From assembly GCA_004764695.1 (NCBI GenBank), contig SMSO01000008.1, forward strand, positions 186,001 through 250,000: DNA of 64,000 bases, in the 5' to 3' direction. This document shows, piece by piece, positions 30,648 to 41,707 of the stretch. This stretch comes from Schizochytrium sp. TIO01. Its lineage: Eukaryota; Sar; Bigyra; Thraustochytrida; Thraustochytriidae. The notes under the pieces were generated by a model that saw only the letters and a program-made list of their open reading frames with translations, had not been told where the DNA came from and made no database searches. The position numbers were made by a program, and so were the translations under genes. Each line of letters opens with the position of its first letter. Position 1 is the stretch's first letter.

Positions 30648-31545
30648 TAGTCATACTGACACATTTCGATTAATAGAGTTTGCGCAATTTATCAAGATGT
30701 ATGATAGCAGTTTCGAAGAATCTCTGTTCATCCAAATTGTATTAGCTGCAAGCAAGTAGGTAATGATAATGTAAGAGGAGGTGGCCAGAACCAGATGTAA
30801 GCCACACTTCCTCTATGTCCTTTCGCTGTATGAAGGGTCAAATTTCTTACTTGTAGTCGCCATCTTTCAATAGTTAAATCCTGACCATTTGCTGTTAGCT
30901 TTCTTCATTTTATGTCTTGGCACATGCTAACTAATTTGCCGCATTTTGCCGCCATTTGCCAGACGAATTTGAATACAATGTTGATTACAATTTATGGAGG
31001 ATGCGACTGTCACAGCTCAAAGAGCCTCCCAAAATAAAATAAAAGTCTATTTTCTTCACACTAGAACTTAAATTACTTGAGGAGTTCGTCTCTGGTGGTG
31101 GTGGTGCCAATGCTTCCATTCTCACTTAGCACATTTCCATTAGTGGAATCACGGGGCTGTGGCATTTTGAAGAGATTACTTCGAGAACTCACGACAGAGC
31201 AGACTGAGAAGGAGGTTTTGGGAAATCAGCACCCAACTGACAGCATTGCAGGTAAACTTCCTTGATAAGTTCAAACCAAGATGCAAATGCTCTCTGCAAA
31301 CCTTTGATCACATTCTCCTCATTTTAGCTCTGGGTTATTTGCTTCCTTAGTATGTTGTGCTATCCATCGGTCCTTTTCGACGCTCGCCATCGAAGCCTTA
31401 AAGCTAAGAGCGAAGATAAGACAAGAAATTTAGCAATTATCTACTACTGAGGAGGTTTTCTGCGTGTGGTACGTAGGAAAACAAACGCAGGCAGGTAGGT
31501 AGGCACCTACAGAGCTGTCAAGTACAGTAAAGGCATCAGATATTG

Positions 31546-31610
31546 AGTGATTGTTTTGACATGAGTTCTTTACCTAAGGTAGAAGATTTTAACTCTGTAC
31601 CATTGACTAG
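31546..31610 (+). repeat. Dispersed repeat copy 4
   Basis: GAGTGATTGTTTTGACATGA, then GTTCTTTACCTAAGGTAGAA and CCATTGACTAGTGAG. Divergent, but the order of modules matches copies 2 and 5. Confidence 0.5.
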
Positions 31611-32090
31611 TGAGGGTGAAGGCATCCGAGTCAGGCATATGCCTCTATCATAGAACTTACTACCAAGGAAGACACCTTACCTATAGCTATAGCTAGCTAG
31701 CAACCTTAGTATCACTAGCTAGTACCTGCCTACCTACCTTCCTAAAGGGACATTTGAAGAAAGACACACATCGACTTACCAAATGCCATTTTCTCCAAAT
31801 GTACTTGAAGAATGGCGTAAGTCGTAGTTACTTTTCACAGGGGCGACGCCGTATGTACTAGGGCCGTCTTCAGTCTCAATACTCACTGATTTCCGGGCTT
31901 TCCTTTTTTGCTATTCCAGCTCTCGGGGCAGCTTTGCTTCATACACGAAAGAGGATACATACATATTCAATCGTCTAATGGCAGTCAAAAGAATCAATCA
32001 TGGGGCATAATAGCAATAGATAGGTACGACTACTCTACTCTGCATACTCAAACATTCCCAAGTAATTCGCTTTATTTTATTTTGCCTGAG

Positions 32091-32142
32091 CATATATTTT
32101 AATTTTAATTTTAATTTTAATTTTAATTTTAAATTAATTAAA
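32091..32142 (+). repeat. TTTTAA hexanucleotide-like repeat
   Basis: Seven near-perfect ATTTTA units followed by A9. Confidence 0.85.
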
Positions 32143-32268
32143 AAAAAAATTAAGAGTCACCCGTCACCGTCTTATCATTGCTTTGGAAAAAAAGGAAAAA
32201 GAAAGAAAAAAGAAGGAAGCATACTCTAAAAGTCTACAAAGTTTTGATCGATTTTGCAGTATGTAGGT

Positions 32269-32308
32269 ATCTACCTACCTACCTACCTACCTACCTACCT
32301 ACCTACCA
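32269..32308 (+). repeat. (CTAC)n microsatellite
   Basis: About ten uninterrupted ACCT/CTAC units immediately before dispersed repeat copy 5. Confidence 0.9.
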
Positions 32309-32321
32309 AGCCTTGTCAGTA

Positions 32322-32425
32322 ATTAGCGATTGTTTTGGCTTGAGTTTCTATTCTACCCGAGTTGAAAAAGCATTTCAACTGATTGCCTCTGACTAGAGAG
32401 TGTGAGTAAAGTCTTGTTTGTTCTT
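32322..32425 (+). repeat. Dispersed repeat copy 5
   Basis: The fullest copy: GCGATTGTTTTGGCTTGAGT, TTCTATTCTACCCGAGTTGA, GATTGCCTCTGACTAGAG, then CTTGTTTGTTCTTC. The same four modules in the same order recur at 12728 and, inverted, at 45095. Confidence 0.65.
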
Positions 32426-33200
32426 CAAAATTATGAAAGGATGAGTGCGTGCGTGGGCCAGGAGGGCAGACTGCTGGACTAATACCTTCGCTCTCACCTA
32501 TACTTACCTCATCTGAACATCGGTCAGAACGATGATAATGTTTCTTGTTGCTTGCTCCTTCATTCATCTCTCCACTCTTCCCAAATAAATCAACAGTCCA
32601 TCAATGGTGATCAAAGTAAAATCATTTGACTGTCCGAACATGTTAGGAAACAGAGTAGGTACTATCCTAGCCATAGGTAGTACGTATCCTACCTAGGTAC
32701 CCTATTTGTCAATCAAGGTCTTTCGTTATTTTATTTACTCAGCACCCACTGGTCCCTCTTTCCCAGACCTTCATCTACTCGGTCAGCGTGAGCGGCTCTC
32801 GCCGTGTGTTCTGAGCCCACCCAACTCCTTCATCAGCTCCTTCTTTTGCCGACAACTCCACCATCGCCACCACCGCTGGTGTTGTCTTGGTGCAGTGGCA
32901 GTACCTGAAGGGTTTGCAGCGCGTGCAGACTTAAACAGGACAAAAGGGTGACTTGAAGGAGGGCTCGATCGCCATCATCGATTCACTCCACCAGCTGTTC
33001 TGTACTGTAACTCTTGAACCTCTGTTGCTTGACAGAAAGGGGGTAGGGTTAAGGACCGAGTGAGAGAGAGAGCTTGGCAGGTGGTCAGTCTCCACGCCGA
33101 TTCTCACTTGTTCTTCAATTCTTACATGCCGCAAACTTGTCAGGAGTTTTGAGCACTAGTAGTAGATTTAATTCAGGTTCATATATATCAATATCAAACT

Positions 33201-35063
33201 ATGGAGGGGCTTCTTGAGGTGCCTAAGAGCGGTCGCTGGCGTCCTGGGTACGCACGATACTTTGTAGTGGACTTTGAGCGCAAAGCTGTCTGCTCAGGCA
33301 AAGATGAGGCTCAGGCCAAAGGGGATGCCGCTAAAAAACTCCCGGGGTATAATTTCGCTGCCGTTGAGCTAACAGGGAGTGTCCCTGGTGAGTTTCATGT
33401 GCTCACGCGAAAGAGGACATATGTTTTTCGTGCAGCATCCGCACGTGAAGCCCGAAGATGGGTCCGCGCAGTGCAAACTCTAATGCAGGACCTTGCAGGT
33501 CTAAGTGACCACGTTCGTACCGCCTCTGGAGGAACTAAGTCACTCTCATCCGAACGGAATGGTATGCTCATTTTGGGGTCCATCTTTGCAACTATTTGTT
33601 TCACGCTAATTTATCTAACGGCCCTCATTTCACCGAGATCACCATCATTAATACGACCAACACCATCCTCGTCATCTTCTGCTCAAGAAGACAATCTCTC
33701 GAATGACTACGCAGCCTTAAATGACCTCCCTCTTAAACAAGATGGAGGAAACAGTAACAGTGGCGGGGGACTTTTACTTGTTCTAATTCTCCTCGGCCTT
33801 GGCTGCACGACTGCGCTCTTTAAAGATAAAATTTACGAATATTTTGATACCGAAATGCAGCGAATCCGATGCGCAATGGAAGACACATATAGGGAGACCC
33901 TTGAAAGCTGGCGAACTCCATATGATGAATTCATTCAGTCATGGTTTGGTGCATACGACGAGGTCAAATCTTCCGGGCGGCAGTACTTCAATACCTTCTG
34001 TGCATCACTTCCACACTTCCTTCTCGCTGAGAATAGTGAAAAAGAAGAAGACTCAGAACCCGCCAAGAGGCGTTCAAGGCGCTCACAGAGAAGCTTTGCG
34101 TCTAAAATTGATATTGGCCCACGTGCTCTCGGACCAGATCAACGACGGTCCTTCGAGCGAAGACTGATGGCACATCACAACTCCTCCGCTGCTATGAACT
34201 TAACAAGATCCTCTTCGGCTCCGGAAGGTCTTTCTGAGAATTCAGGTTCACGTCAATCTTTTAGAAGGGAACCTCGGCGACTCGTTTTCGACAACGAAAG
34301 AACAAATGCATTGCAGTCTATGCTCGCAAGCAGAAGCGCCACATCGTCGGCCTCTTCCTTCGCTTCTTCTAACTCTGAAACGCACTCAACACTTTCTCTT
34401 CAGGAGGATTTTGATGATCTTGAAAATGAAGACTCGCCTATCGAGAGCGAGGTGTCACCAGCGAAAGGTCGTTCTGCAAAGTTAAAGAAATCAAAGAGCT
34501 TTCGCTCTTGGTGGGGTAGAAAGCGCCAAGGAAGTCAAAGTAAACTGACAGCGGCTGCTCCAATTGTTACAGAGATTGATCCAGAGCCTGTACCTGGGCA
34601 CAATAAAAGGTCTCGGCAACCACCTCCCCTTCCGAAGCGAAAATCATCCGCCAAACGCTATTCACGTCGGCCATTCGAGACTTCCGAGTCAGCCTTATGT
34701 AGTGAAGCTGACGAGGAGACCAAAGACGACGACCTCACGCTCAATGAAGGCACCACTCCAGCTTCGCGCATGGAGAACGCCGGACCTGAGTACGCAAAAT
34801 ATGCCAAAATGTTACGAAATGGCGTCCCAGAGGGTGCCGTGCGAAATGCACTTGCGCGGGATGATGTAACAGAACCTTATGGAGTTTTTGAAGATGATGG
34901 TCTTTATTCTCACTCCAAAGCAACTAAGATGCAACAGCATATTAATCATGCAAAACAAAACAAATCGAATGCACCTCGCAGATCTCTTCGGCAAGAGCCG
35001 AGTATGATTGATGAATTGAGACGACGTCAACTAACTCTTGGCATTGTCCCGGTGGAAGAGTGA
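33201..35063 (+). CDS. PH-domain protein with two transmembrane segments
   Basis: 620 residues, intronless. An N-terminal PH domain covers about residues 1-98 (MEGLLEVPKSGRWRPGYARY, VLTRKRTYVFRAASAREARR, WVRAVQTLMQ, with the invariant tryptophan of the final helix). Hydrophobic segments at about 118-140 (LILGSIFATICFTLIYLTAL) and 195-213 (GLLLVLILLGLGCTTALF) flank a short Ser-rich loop. The remaining 400 residues are Ser/Arg-rich and disordered. Near residue 530, YAKYAKMLRNGVPEGAVRNA resembles the KMLKxGVPxxAV motif of WASH-complex subunit CCDC53 and related proteins. The end carries SMIDELRRRQLTLG. Inference: a phosphoinositide-binding membrane protein with a possible actin-regulatory motif. 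No full-length relative is recognised. It converges on the TIG/RCC1 gene. Confidence 0.8.
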   Translation: MEGLLEVPKSGRWRPGYARYFVVDFERKAVCSGKDEAQAKGDAAKKLPGYNFAAVELTGSVPGEFHVLTRKRTYVFRAASAREARRWVRAVQTLMQDLAGLSDHVRTASGGTKSLSSERNGMLILGSIFATICFTLIYLTALISPRSPSLIRPTPSSSSSAQEDNLSNDYAALNDLPLKQDGGNSNSGGGLLLVLILLGLGCTTALFKDKIYEYFDTEMQRIRCAMEDTYRETLESWRTPYDEFIQSWFGAYDEVKSSGRQYFNTFCASLPHFLLAENSEKEEDSEPAKRRSRRSQRSFASKIDIGPRALGPDQRRSFERRLMAHHNSSAAMNLTRSSSAPEGLSENSGSRQSFRREPRRLVFDNERTNALQSMLASRSATSSASSFASSNSETHSTLSLQEDFDDLENEDSPIESEVSPAKGRSAKLKKSKSFRSWWGRKRQGSQSKLTAAAPIVTEIDPEPVPGHNKRSRQPPPLPKRKSSAKRYSRRPFETSESALCSEADEETKDDDLTLNEGTTPASRMENAGPEYAKYAKMLRNGVPEGAVRNALARDDVTEPYGVFEDDGLYSHSKATKMQQHINHAKQNKSNAPRRSLRQEPSMIDELRRRQLTLGIVPVEE

Positions 35064-35713
35064 AAATTAAGAAAAAAGTTCCATTGGGAATGATATATAG
35101 GAAATTGCTCAACGTTGGTTGATATTTCACAATGAACACGTAGTTACAGTCATATATATATATTCTAGCCAATTATTTTATGTATTGCATTATCCAAATG
35201 AGGAAAGAAAGTGAGCAATTCTGAGGTTTGAGATTTCCACTCGTAAACTTTGATTTAGTCGGCTGCCTCTTTCATCCACACAGGTAGGTTCTTTCCTTTT
35301 CTCAATGCCAGTTGGAACATGTGGTATTGGGATGGAGAATAATTATTTGAACAATAGTAATTTAAATAAAAGTGATGTCATCTTTTTAAGAAAAAGTGAT
35401 GTGGCTGTGAGTGGGCAGGCACATTTTGCTAAGGAACATGGCGATCCTTTCAAAGCCATACGATTAAAATAAAATTATATATATTGAATGCTGGAGATGG
35501 AGAATGCTAATTTTCATAGATAATCCCTTATTTAATATGAGCCTTACCACTTGTGATTTCCGTATGTTTGCAGATTGTGGAAGACTTAATGGGTAGGGTA
35601 ATCAAAACGCGGGTTGGCTATGCCAAATAAGCTCTATCACTGTAAGTTGCGATAGGTGAAAGTAAGTAACGCCCCTATATGATGTGCTTTGATTAATTTG
35701 TCTGTTGTCGCTT
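35064..35713. other. Convergent spacer
   Basis: About 650 bases, AT-rich, with a short TATATATATAT run near 35152-35163. Expected to hold both 3' UTRs. No gene seen. Confidence 0.6.
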
Positions 35714-38700
35714 CTACAGAGGAGACTCTATATGGCGAATCTGCATCGCCGGGGGTTGGTGGCCAGCTCGAAATGACATTTCAAGAGGATACGACATCTC
35801 TCGCTGAGTCTCCTGCACAAGACTCTTCAGAGCCTGCTGGCGCAGTTGCTTCTGGATAGAAAGGTCCTGTGTGAGGTCAAGCAGCTGGCGAGAAGCATAA
35901 TCCCCTGCAGAGCACTCATCCTTATACCCTGTTGCAGCGTGCCGAATTTCAGTCACAGAGCGCTCGAGTAGATCGCACAACCCCCAAAGTCCTGCGTTGG
36001 GTTGTCCAGGAGTCATTTCGTTCTGGGAACTTTGTCGTGGCACGGATTCGCATACAATGTTGCCAGGCAGGGCAAACAGGCGATCATGCTCTGTATATGC
36101 ATGTATGCGCGACCCAGGGACAGCTTTGCGAGAAGAAGTGCTGGGACGCTGCCGTTCAAGGATGTGACAGTTACGTTTAAACATATCAAGTGATGGATTA
36201 TTTTGTGGTGCTTGATTGATATGTTCCCGAGCAAGGCTTTCAACCGTGCATGATTCTAGGTCTGCTGTGAGCTGCAAGATGACCTCGAGGTCATCCGAAA
36301 ATGAATCGTGCGTGTGTTCTCCAATCGCTTTCCAATCGTGTAAAAGGTCATCAAAAAGGCCCTTTTGATCTTGTAAGGCCTCTTGTTGCTCCAAGAGTAG
36401 GTTGGCATCGTTGGCGAATGACTTGATGCGCTTCGCAATGTCTAAAGAGCGTGTGCGAGCGTGAAGGAGATCCTCTTGGAATTTGGCACGAGCTGCAGGA
36501 GTACTTGCTTGCCGTGCTCCCACACTGTATTTTCCGACTGCCAAGAGTAGTGTTCGCTCAAAGCCCTCCAAGGCAAGTTGCTGCTGACTTATTTCCGATA
36601 GTTGGCTTTCAAGTTGTTGAATTGCGTCTCCTAGCGTCTCAATAAGGCTTTCAAGCTTGGATTGGGTAACATCATCTTCAAATAGCTGTGGAGGTGGCAG
36701 AGAGCTCATGTCCAAAGTTCGCTCTAAGTCTTCAACATAAGCTCGATATATTTGTACATGGAGATCAAGCGCCTCTGAAAGTTTGTTCTGCTGTTCGAGC
36801 TCTTCCTGGAGATTGTTGGTCTCTATATAGTGGGGAACATTTGATCTGGATGCTGCCCAGTCTTCTTCTACTGAAAACACCCAGCGGCCAAGTCTAGATG
36901 TCCAAAATTTTCCTGCTCTCACGCACATCTCAAGTTCATCCTGGCTTTGGCAGCGCGTGATCGGTTGAAACTCAAAACATTTGACAGGCGAATATGCTGC
37001 ATCAGCCGAAAAGGGGACGCCCCCGAGCTGCTCTGCCCGTGATACACGTTTCGTATCCTCACTGTGACGAACAGAATGAGGAAAACGCAGGTCCATAGAT
37101 GAGTCATCTAGTCCTAAGGACTTAGAGCTACTTCTCAAGGCGCGTCTGAGCTGTCGGAACAGAAAGTGTGCACTAGGGCCAGTTGAACCCCAAGAGAAGA
37201 GCACAGTTCGACCAGTTCGGTCATCTAGACCTGCGCAAATCGTAGTGTTGGGACCGCATGTGAGTTTTCGGACTTTGATGTTGTCAGCAGTGTAGGTGCG
37301 TTCTCCACGTGGCCCAAAGTCACTCGATGGGAACTCGACTCGGGATGGCATATAAATAAAGGCTTCCATAGTATTAAGTCCTGTTTGTCCATGACTGTTA
37401 CTGCCCCAGGAGTATAGTTGGGCGCCATGAAGATCGTCCGTAATTGCGCAAAAATGACCAGAGCCAGCGGCGACTCTTACAACTTGTTGAAATCGTGGGA
37501 AGACCTGAACACGAGGGCTCGGGTGATTTTGAACATCAAAATTTTTAGACTTGTTTCCAAAAAACCATGATGTGTTCCTTTCATCAGATACTAAGTCGGT
37601 GGCATTTTCATCACTGTCCAAGTCAGAGCTGTCATCTTCATCGGAGCTACTGCTGATGCTTTCCATTCTTTGTTTATTTCTATCCGCTGGGGCTGGCCCA
37701 AATGAAACACCCTGCTGCGTAAGAGGATCACGAAGACTTTGCAAGCGCTTTGTATCCAAAGTAGAATGAATGTGATGTGCTTCCAGCTTTTGTGACATAC
37801 CCGGGTAATCATCACAAGGTGCTAACATCACGAGCTCCATGGCAGAAGGTTCAGGTATGTTTACAGAGTTACTCATTCCAGAAGAGTAGCGTTTCTTGGG
37901 GTTCAAACTGCTCGTCCCACTTCCCTTTGATTTGTTTGATGAAACGTTGGTTTGTGATGAAAGGCTAGCGGTGCTGTGTCTTCTAGCAGTACCTGATCGA
38001 GGTGTGCTGCTCATAACAATCCCCGAAGTTCCAAGAGTAGAATTCGCAGGTCCTGGCGACCTCGGCGAGTCCATAGATGGCTTGCTAAAGAAACGAGATT
38101 TCTTCCGGTCCTTCGTTGTAGAAGATGAAGTGCAGCTAGGGGGTGACGCATTTGCTAGTGGCGGGGTTGCTACAGAAGGGCATGTTGGTGAAGAGGTTTG
38201 CATAGGTCTGGGAGGAGCGCCTCTCGCAGAGCCCGAAGGCGCTAGATTTGGGGGTGTCGGGGGCGAAGGTGAGGAAGGCGCCCGCAGTGGAGTTACAGGG
38301 AGGCTACTCCCGGTCACCGCCCTGAGGGTATTGTCCGAATGTGATGATCGATCCTCATGTTTTATTACAATACTAGATGCTTTGTCAATCGTAAGCCAGG
38401 ATGATTGTGACTGATCTTGCTTGGAATTAGGTTCGTGCGGTAGTCCGTTGAAAGAAGAACCAAGCTGGCTCGAGAACGAGTTTGATCCAGAACCACCCAA
38501 AGATTGTAGTTCACCTGCAGACGAGTTCCCGAATCCTGGGACTACGAGTTGGCCATCTTCTAGGAGGATGACAGCGCTTGTATCGGTACACGCAATTTGC
38601 CTGATTGGCATTCCTTGCACTTGGAGTGCTGCAAGGCGCGCCTTGGTTGATTGGAGTGCATAGTCTTGATCGGGACGAAGTTTACGCCGTCTCAAGCGAG

Positions 38701-39796
38701 AGCGCTGCGAATTTGAGGTAGCCTCGTGCAAGTATGATTCAATAAGGACATTCAGCGCTTCGATACCATTGCCTTGACGATCTAGAATTGTCTGGCGAGC
38801 CATAAAGCTGTCATCACTAACGCCAAGCTCTTCCCTTTGGAAAGCATCAATAACCAATTGCTGTCTTGCTACGTATCCTGGGTATTTAGTTTCTACCCAC
38901 AGAGGACTTTTTGATTGGTGCATAGGCGAGTGACCAGTGTTCCCTAGCTGAGACTCACTCCTGCTATGTTCTCCTGTGCTGCCTCCTCCCGCCCCAACCC
39001 CGAGTGAAGCTGTCGTGAATGTTGTTGTTGATGTCGGTGCTGGTGCTGATGATAAAGAAGAGGGTGGACCATACGCATTCACTATTCCGGCTGCACCTGC
39101 TTGTGGTGTTGCGTGTCCACTCATCCCCCCTCTCATTAAATCCTGAGCGATTCGAGTGTCCTTCTTAGTCCCTCCAAAGCGTGGAGACACAAACCGCCGT
39201 CGTGGGGTGTTGGGTATACTTGGGTTTGTGTTTTGATCAAGGTGGCTGTCCAAGACATCGAGTGCATTTGCAAAATAGCCTGCCATACCCCAGTGCATGA
39301 CGTGGGACCCAGGACAGTTTGCGTGTGCGATATTTGCATTAGAGTATTCAAATGCCAGTTCGTCATTAGTGAAAGTTCTCCCTCCATTGAAGGAGACCGA
39401 CACAGGTAGCCACTCAATGTTTTGCGGGACAGGTACTGACATGCAGAGGATCTTGGTCTCATCGCAGAAAAGTGGTCTCTGCATGCGATCTCCAAAGCTA
39501 ACAAAAACTAAGGAGGGGTCTCGCGCCGCAGGAAAGCGTCCGCGTAACGTAACAAGCTCAAACCCAAGTCTTGTGCCAGAAGGAGGCTCAATCTTTTCAA
39601 TTGTCCAGCGACTTGGGCCACCAGAAGCGTCTGGAGCATCTCCATCATCATGAAGCTCCAGCTCTTCGCAGCTTGCCTCCACGCGGCGAACCTGTGCACT
39701 GAGGCCAGTTACAGCACATATACCCGCTCTGTCACGCACGAACGCGAGCGAAGCAGGTTTAGAAGCTCCTGAGAAAGAAGAACCGGCGTGCGCCAT
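35714..39796 (-). CDS. IPT/TIG domain plus RCC1-like repeat protein
   Basis: 1360 residues from ATG 39796, intronless. Residues about 64-152 form an IPT/TIG immunoglobulin-like domain (IEKIEPPSGTRLGFELVTLR, VFVSFGDR, VPVPQNIEWLPVSVSFNGG, FEYSN). RCC1-type blade sequences occur near 400-435 (IRQIACTDTSAVILLEDGQL) and again near 760-880 (VVRVAAGSGHFCAITDD, LYSWGSNSHGQTGLN, KLTCGPNTTICAGLDD, LFSWGSTG). They are separated by about 320 residues of Ser/Pro-rich low complexity, so a full seven-bladed propeller is not evident. The C-terminal 400 residues are Gln/Leu-rich coiled coil (LESLIETLGDAIQQLESQLS). Known: TIG domains bind proteins or DNA; RCC1 repeats often regulate GTPases. Inference: a scaffold with a partial or split propeller. 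Its divergent partner is the E1-like gene. Confidence 0.82.
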   Translation of the reverse strand: MAHAGSSFSGASKPASLAFVRDRAGICAVTGLSAQVRRVEASCEELELHDDGDAPDASGGPSRWTIEKIEPPSGTRLGFELVTLRGRFPAARDPSLVFVSFGDRMQRPLFCDETKILCMSVPVPQNIEWLPVSVSFNGGRTFTNDELAFEYSNANIAHANCPGSHVMHWGMAGYFANALDVLDSHLDQNTNPSIPNTPRRRFVSPRFGGTKKDTRIAQDLMRGGMSGHATPQAGAAGIVNAYGPPSSLSSAPAPTSTTTFTTASLGVGAGGGSTGEHSRSESQLGNTGHSPMHQSKSPLWVETKYPGYVARQQLVIDAFQREELGVSDDSFMARQTILDRQGNGIEALNVLIESYLHEATSNSQRSRLRRRKLRPDQDYALQSTKARLAALQVQGMPIRQIACTDTSAVILLEDGQLVVPGFGNSSAGELQSLGGSGSNSFSSQLGSSFNGLPHEPNSKQDQSQSSWLTIDKASSIVIKHEDRSSHSDNTLRAVTGSSLPVTPLRAPSSPSPPTPPNLAPSGSARGAPPRPMQTSSPTCPSVATPPLANASPPSCTSSSTTKDRKKSRFFSKPSMDSPRSPGPANSTLGTSGIVMSSTPRSGTARRHSTASLSSQTNVSSNKSKGSGTSSLNPKKRYSSGMSNSVNIPEPSAMELVMLAPCDDYPGMSQKLEAHHIHSTLDTKRLQSLRDPLTQQGVSFGPAPADRNKQRMESISSSSDEDDSSDLDSDENATDLVSDERNTSWFFGNKSKNFDVQNHPSPRVQVFPRFQQVVRVAAGSGHFCAITDDLHGAQLYSWGSNSHGQTGLNTMEAFIYMPSRVEFPSSDFGPRGERTYTADNIKVRKLTCGPNTTICAGLDDRTGRTVLFSWGSTGPSAHFLFRQLRRALRSSSKSLGLDDSSMDLRFPHSVRHSEDTKRVSRAEQLGGVPFSADAAYSPVKCFEFQPITRCQSQDELEMCVRAGKFWTSRLGRWVFSVEEDWAASRSNVPHYIETNNLQEELEQQNKLSEALDLHVQIYRAYVEDLERTLDMSSLPPPQLFEDDVTQSKLESLIETLGDAIQQLESQLSEISQQQLALEGFERTLLLAVGKYSVGARQASTPAARAKFQEDLLHARTRSLDIAKRIKSFANDANLLLEQQEALQDQKGLFDDLLHDWKAIGEHTHDSFSDDLEVILQLTADLESCTVESLAREHINQAPQNNPSLDMFKRNCHILERQRPSTSSRKAVPGSRIHAYTEHDRLFALPGNIVCESVPRQSSQNEMTPGQPNAGLWGLCDLLERSVTEIRHAATGYKDECSAGDYASRQLLDLTQDLSIQKQLRQQALKSLVQETQREMSYPLEMSFRAGHQPPAMQIRHIESPL

Positions 39797-41707
39797 CTCT
39801 GCGTCAGGTTCAAAAGGGGCTTGGGCAAATGCTCAAGGTTCTGATGAATTAGGATCGCGTTCGCATACGATTGTCAGAATCGAATTGGCTCTCGAATTTT
39901 TCTGAATTCGGACTTGAGACTTGATTATTGAATTTCTAGTCTCGATTGCAGTGTTGTCGATTTCAATAGAGGTGCTAGTGTTTGGCCATGAACGGGTATG
40001 GTTGGCGCTGGTAATGGCGATGACAACGAAATGGCTGAGAAAAGCAGAGCAGAGCGAAGAAGAAGAAGAGGAAGCCTGACAAGTTGCGGCAGGTATCTAT
40101 CGATGACGATGGGCTTGCGTGAGGTTGTGAGGTTACAATCCCTCTCTCAAGAAGCCAGCACTTAGAAGGCCAAAATGATCGTGTGGGGTTACTTTAACAG
40201 GCACATATCCTCCATTGAATAGATAGTAGCTCTGCTAGAACAAGCCACTCTCGCAAACGACGGCTCCGCAATTTCTTTCTACACAAGGTTTGTTTGACTA
40301 GAAAGTTTTTATTTGATATGATGATATGATACCTAGGCCTACCTACCACCTAGTACTCACATGGACTTTACTATAGCCAGCAAATCGATGAACGAAATAA
40401 GGATAAAGAAGAAACTCGTAATAGTCAACCATGGATATGAGAAATTTTCGACCAAGAAACAAAATTTGATCAACGTGATGCTAAAAAGGTATAACTAGGT
40501 AGTATCTTTTGAGCTAAATATACAGTAATTAATTAGCACGAGTAGTGCATTGTACTTGAAGTTAATCAAACATCTTGTAAGTACCATTGGAGATAGAAAT
40601 TGCATTTTGATGGTAAGACGTTCATGCGGTACTTGAATTTGTATCTTTACAGGCCTGAAGTGCTACCGTATAAGTTTACATTTTGGATCTAGGAGCAATA
40701 CACCTAATGTGTTTCTGATTATAAACATTTTGCAATCATAGCGATCATAGTAAAGTACATATCCACACTCAACCTAAGTTACAAGCCGGACCAACAAAAT
40801 GAATAAGATGTTTATCAAATCAAGCTGATTTTCTCTAGATGTAAAAAAGAAATCAATTCAAGTCAAGACAGATTTTGCTCAAAAAGAAAGTGGTCTCATT
40901 TGAAGTCTTCAAAATTCTAAGCTAGTGAGCCAAAATCATAATGCGCTCGCACTGGTGGCAACAGTCTCAACAAGCAGCCCTTCCACATAGTTAGAGTCTC
41001 CAGTCAAAGCGAGACGGCAATACAATCAAACCATGTGCAGAAAGATACCAAAATGATATGTGCCTTATTCTTATCCGAACCAAAGTGGGCTAGACTTTGG
41101 TGTGAACGAACACTTTAGTAGTTAATTACAAGCTGATCAAAACTTCCTCGGGACTTCTCGATGGGCAAGCACCTGAATTGAGTCGACTAAGCTTGATCAT
41201 TTAAAATGAAGGGTTTTAGTATCATAATCTGCAATTCGTGAATGGTGTGTTGCTGGGTGAGCCGTATGATCATACTCTGTTGAGAAGGATCAGTGTTTTA
41301 AAGTGCCTTGAACTTTGCCCTTATCTCAAGTGATGTCCTTACCCAAGCAAGAAGAGTATATTCGTGCCCAAATTAGTGAATTGTCGAAGCGTGCATAGCA
41401 GCTAGAGCTGCCAGCTTTTTATTATTTTCCATCGTCCCATGGTCCCATGAAATGAGCGCATTACCTAGGTTCGTATTTCCAATGCTAGTGAATGTTATAG
41501 AGTTTAGTTAAAACTACTAATCTCCTAAGCTCATATCACTCCTGCCTACCTCTTTTATTGCGAACCGTTAAGATGTGAAGACAGGGGATTATGAATGCAC
41601 GATGAGAGTGTAGGAGCCAGAGCCCAATTGATGTCATCACTAGTCTCCCCACGCAGGCAAAGTGAAAAATAGAGGATCGTGTGATCCTTGAAAAGCAACG
41701 CAGAAGG
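39797..41707. other. Divergent intergenic region
   Basis: About 1.9 kb upstream of both the TIG/RCC1 and E1-like genes. A TAGG/CCTA tract lies near 40330-40355. I looked for upstream exons of the E1-like gene (a GxGxxG adenylate-binding segment) and found none readable. Confidence 0.55.

Larger units (their letters stand above)
30648..33200. other. Tandem intergenic region dense in simple repeats
   Basis: About 2.5 kb. Contains TAGG/CCTA tracts at 31490-31510 and 31670-31745, dispersed repeat copies at 31546 and 32322, a TTTTAA-type run at 32091-32142, a (CTAC)n array at 32269-32308, and another TAGG/CCTA tract at 32655-32702. The short frames show no recognisable product. Confidence 0.6.
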
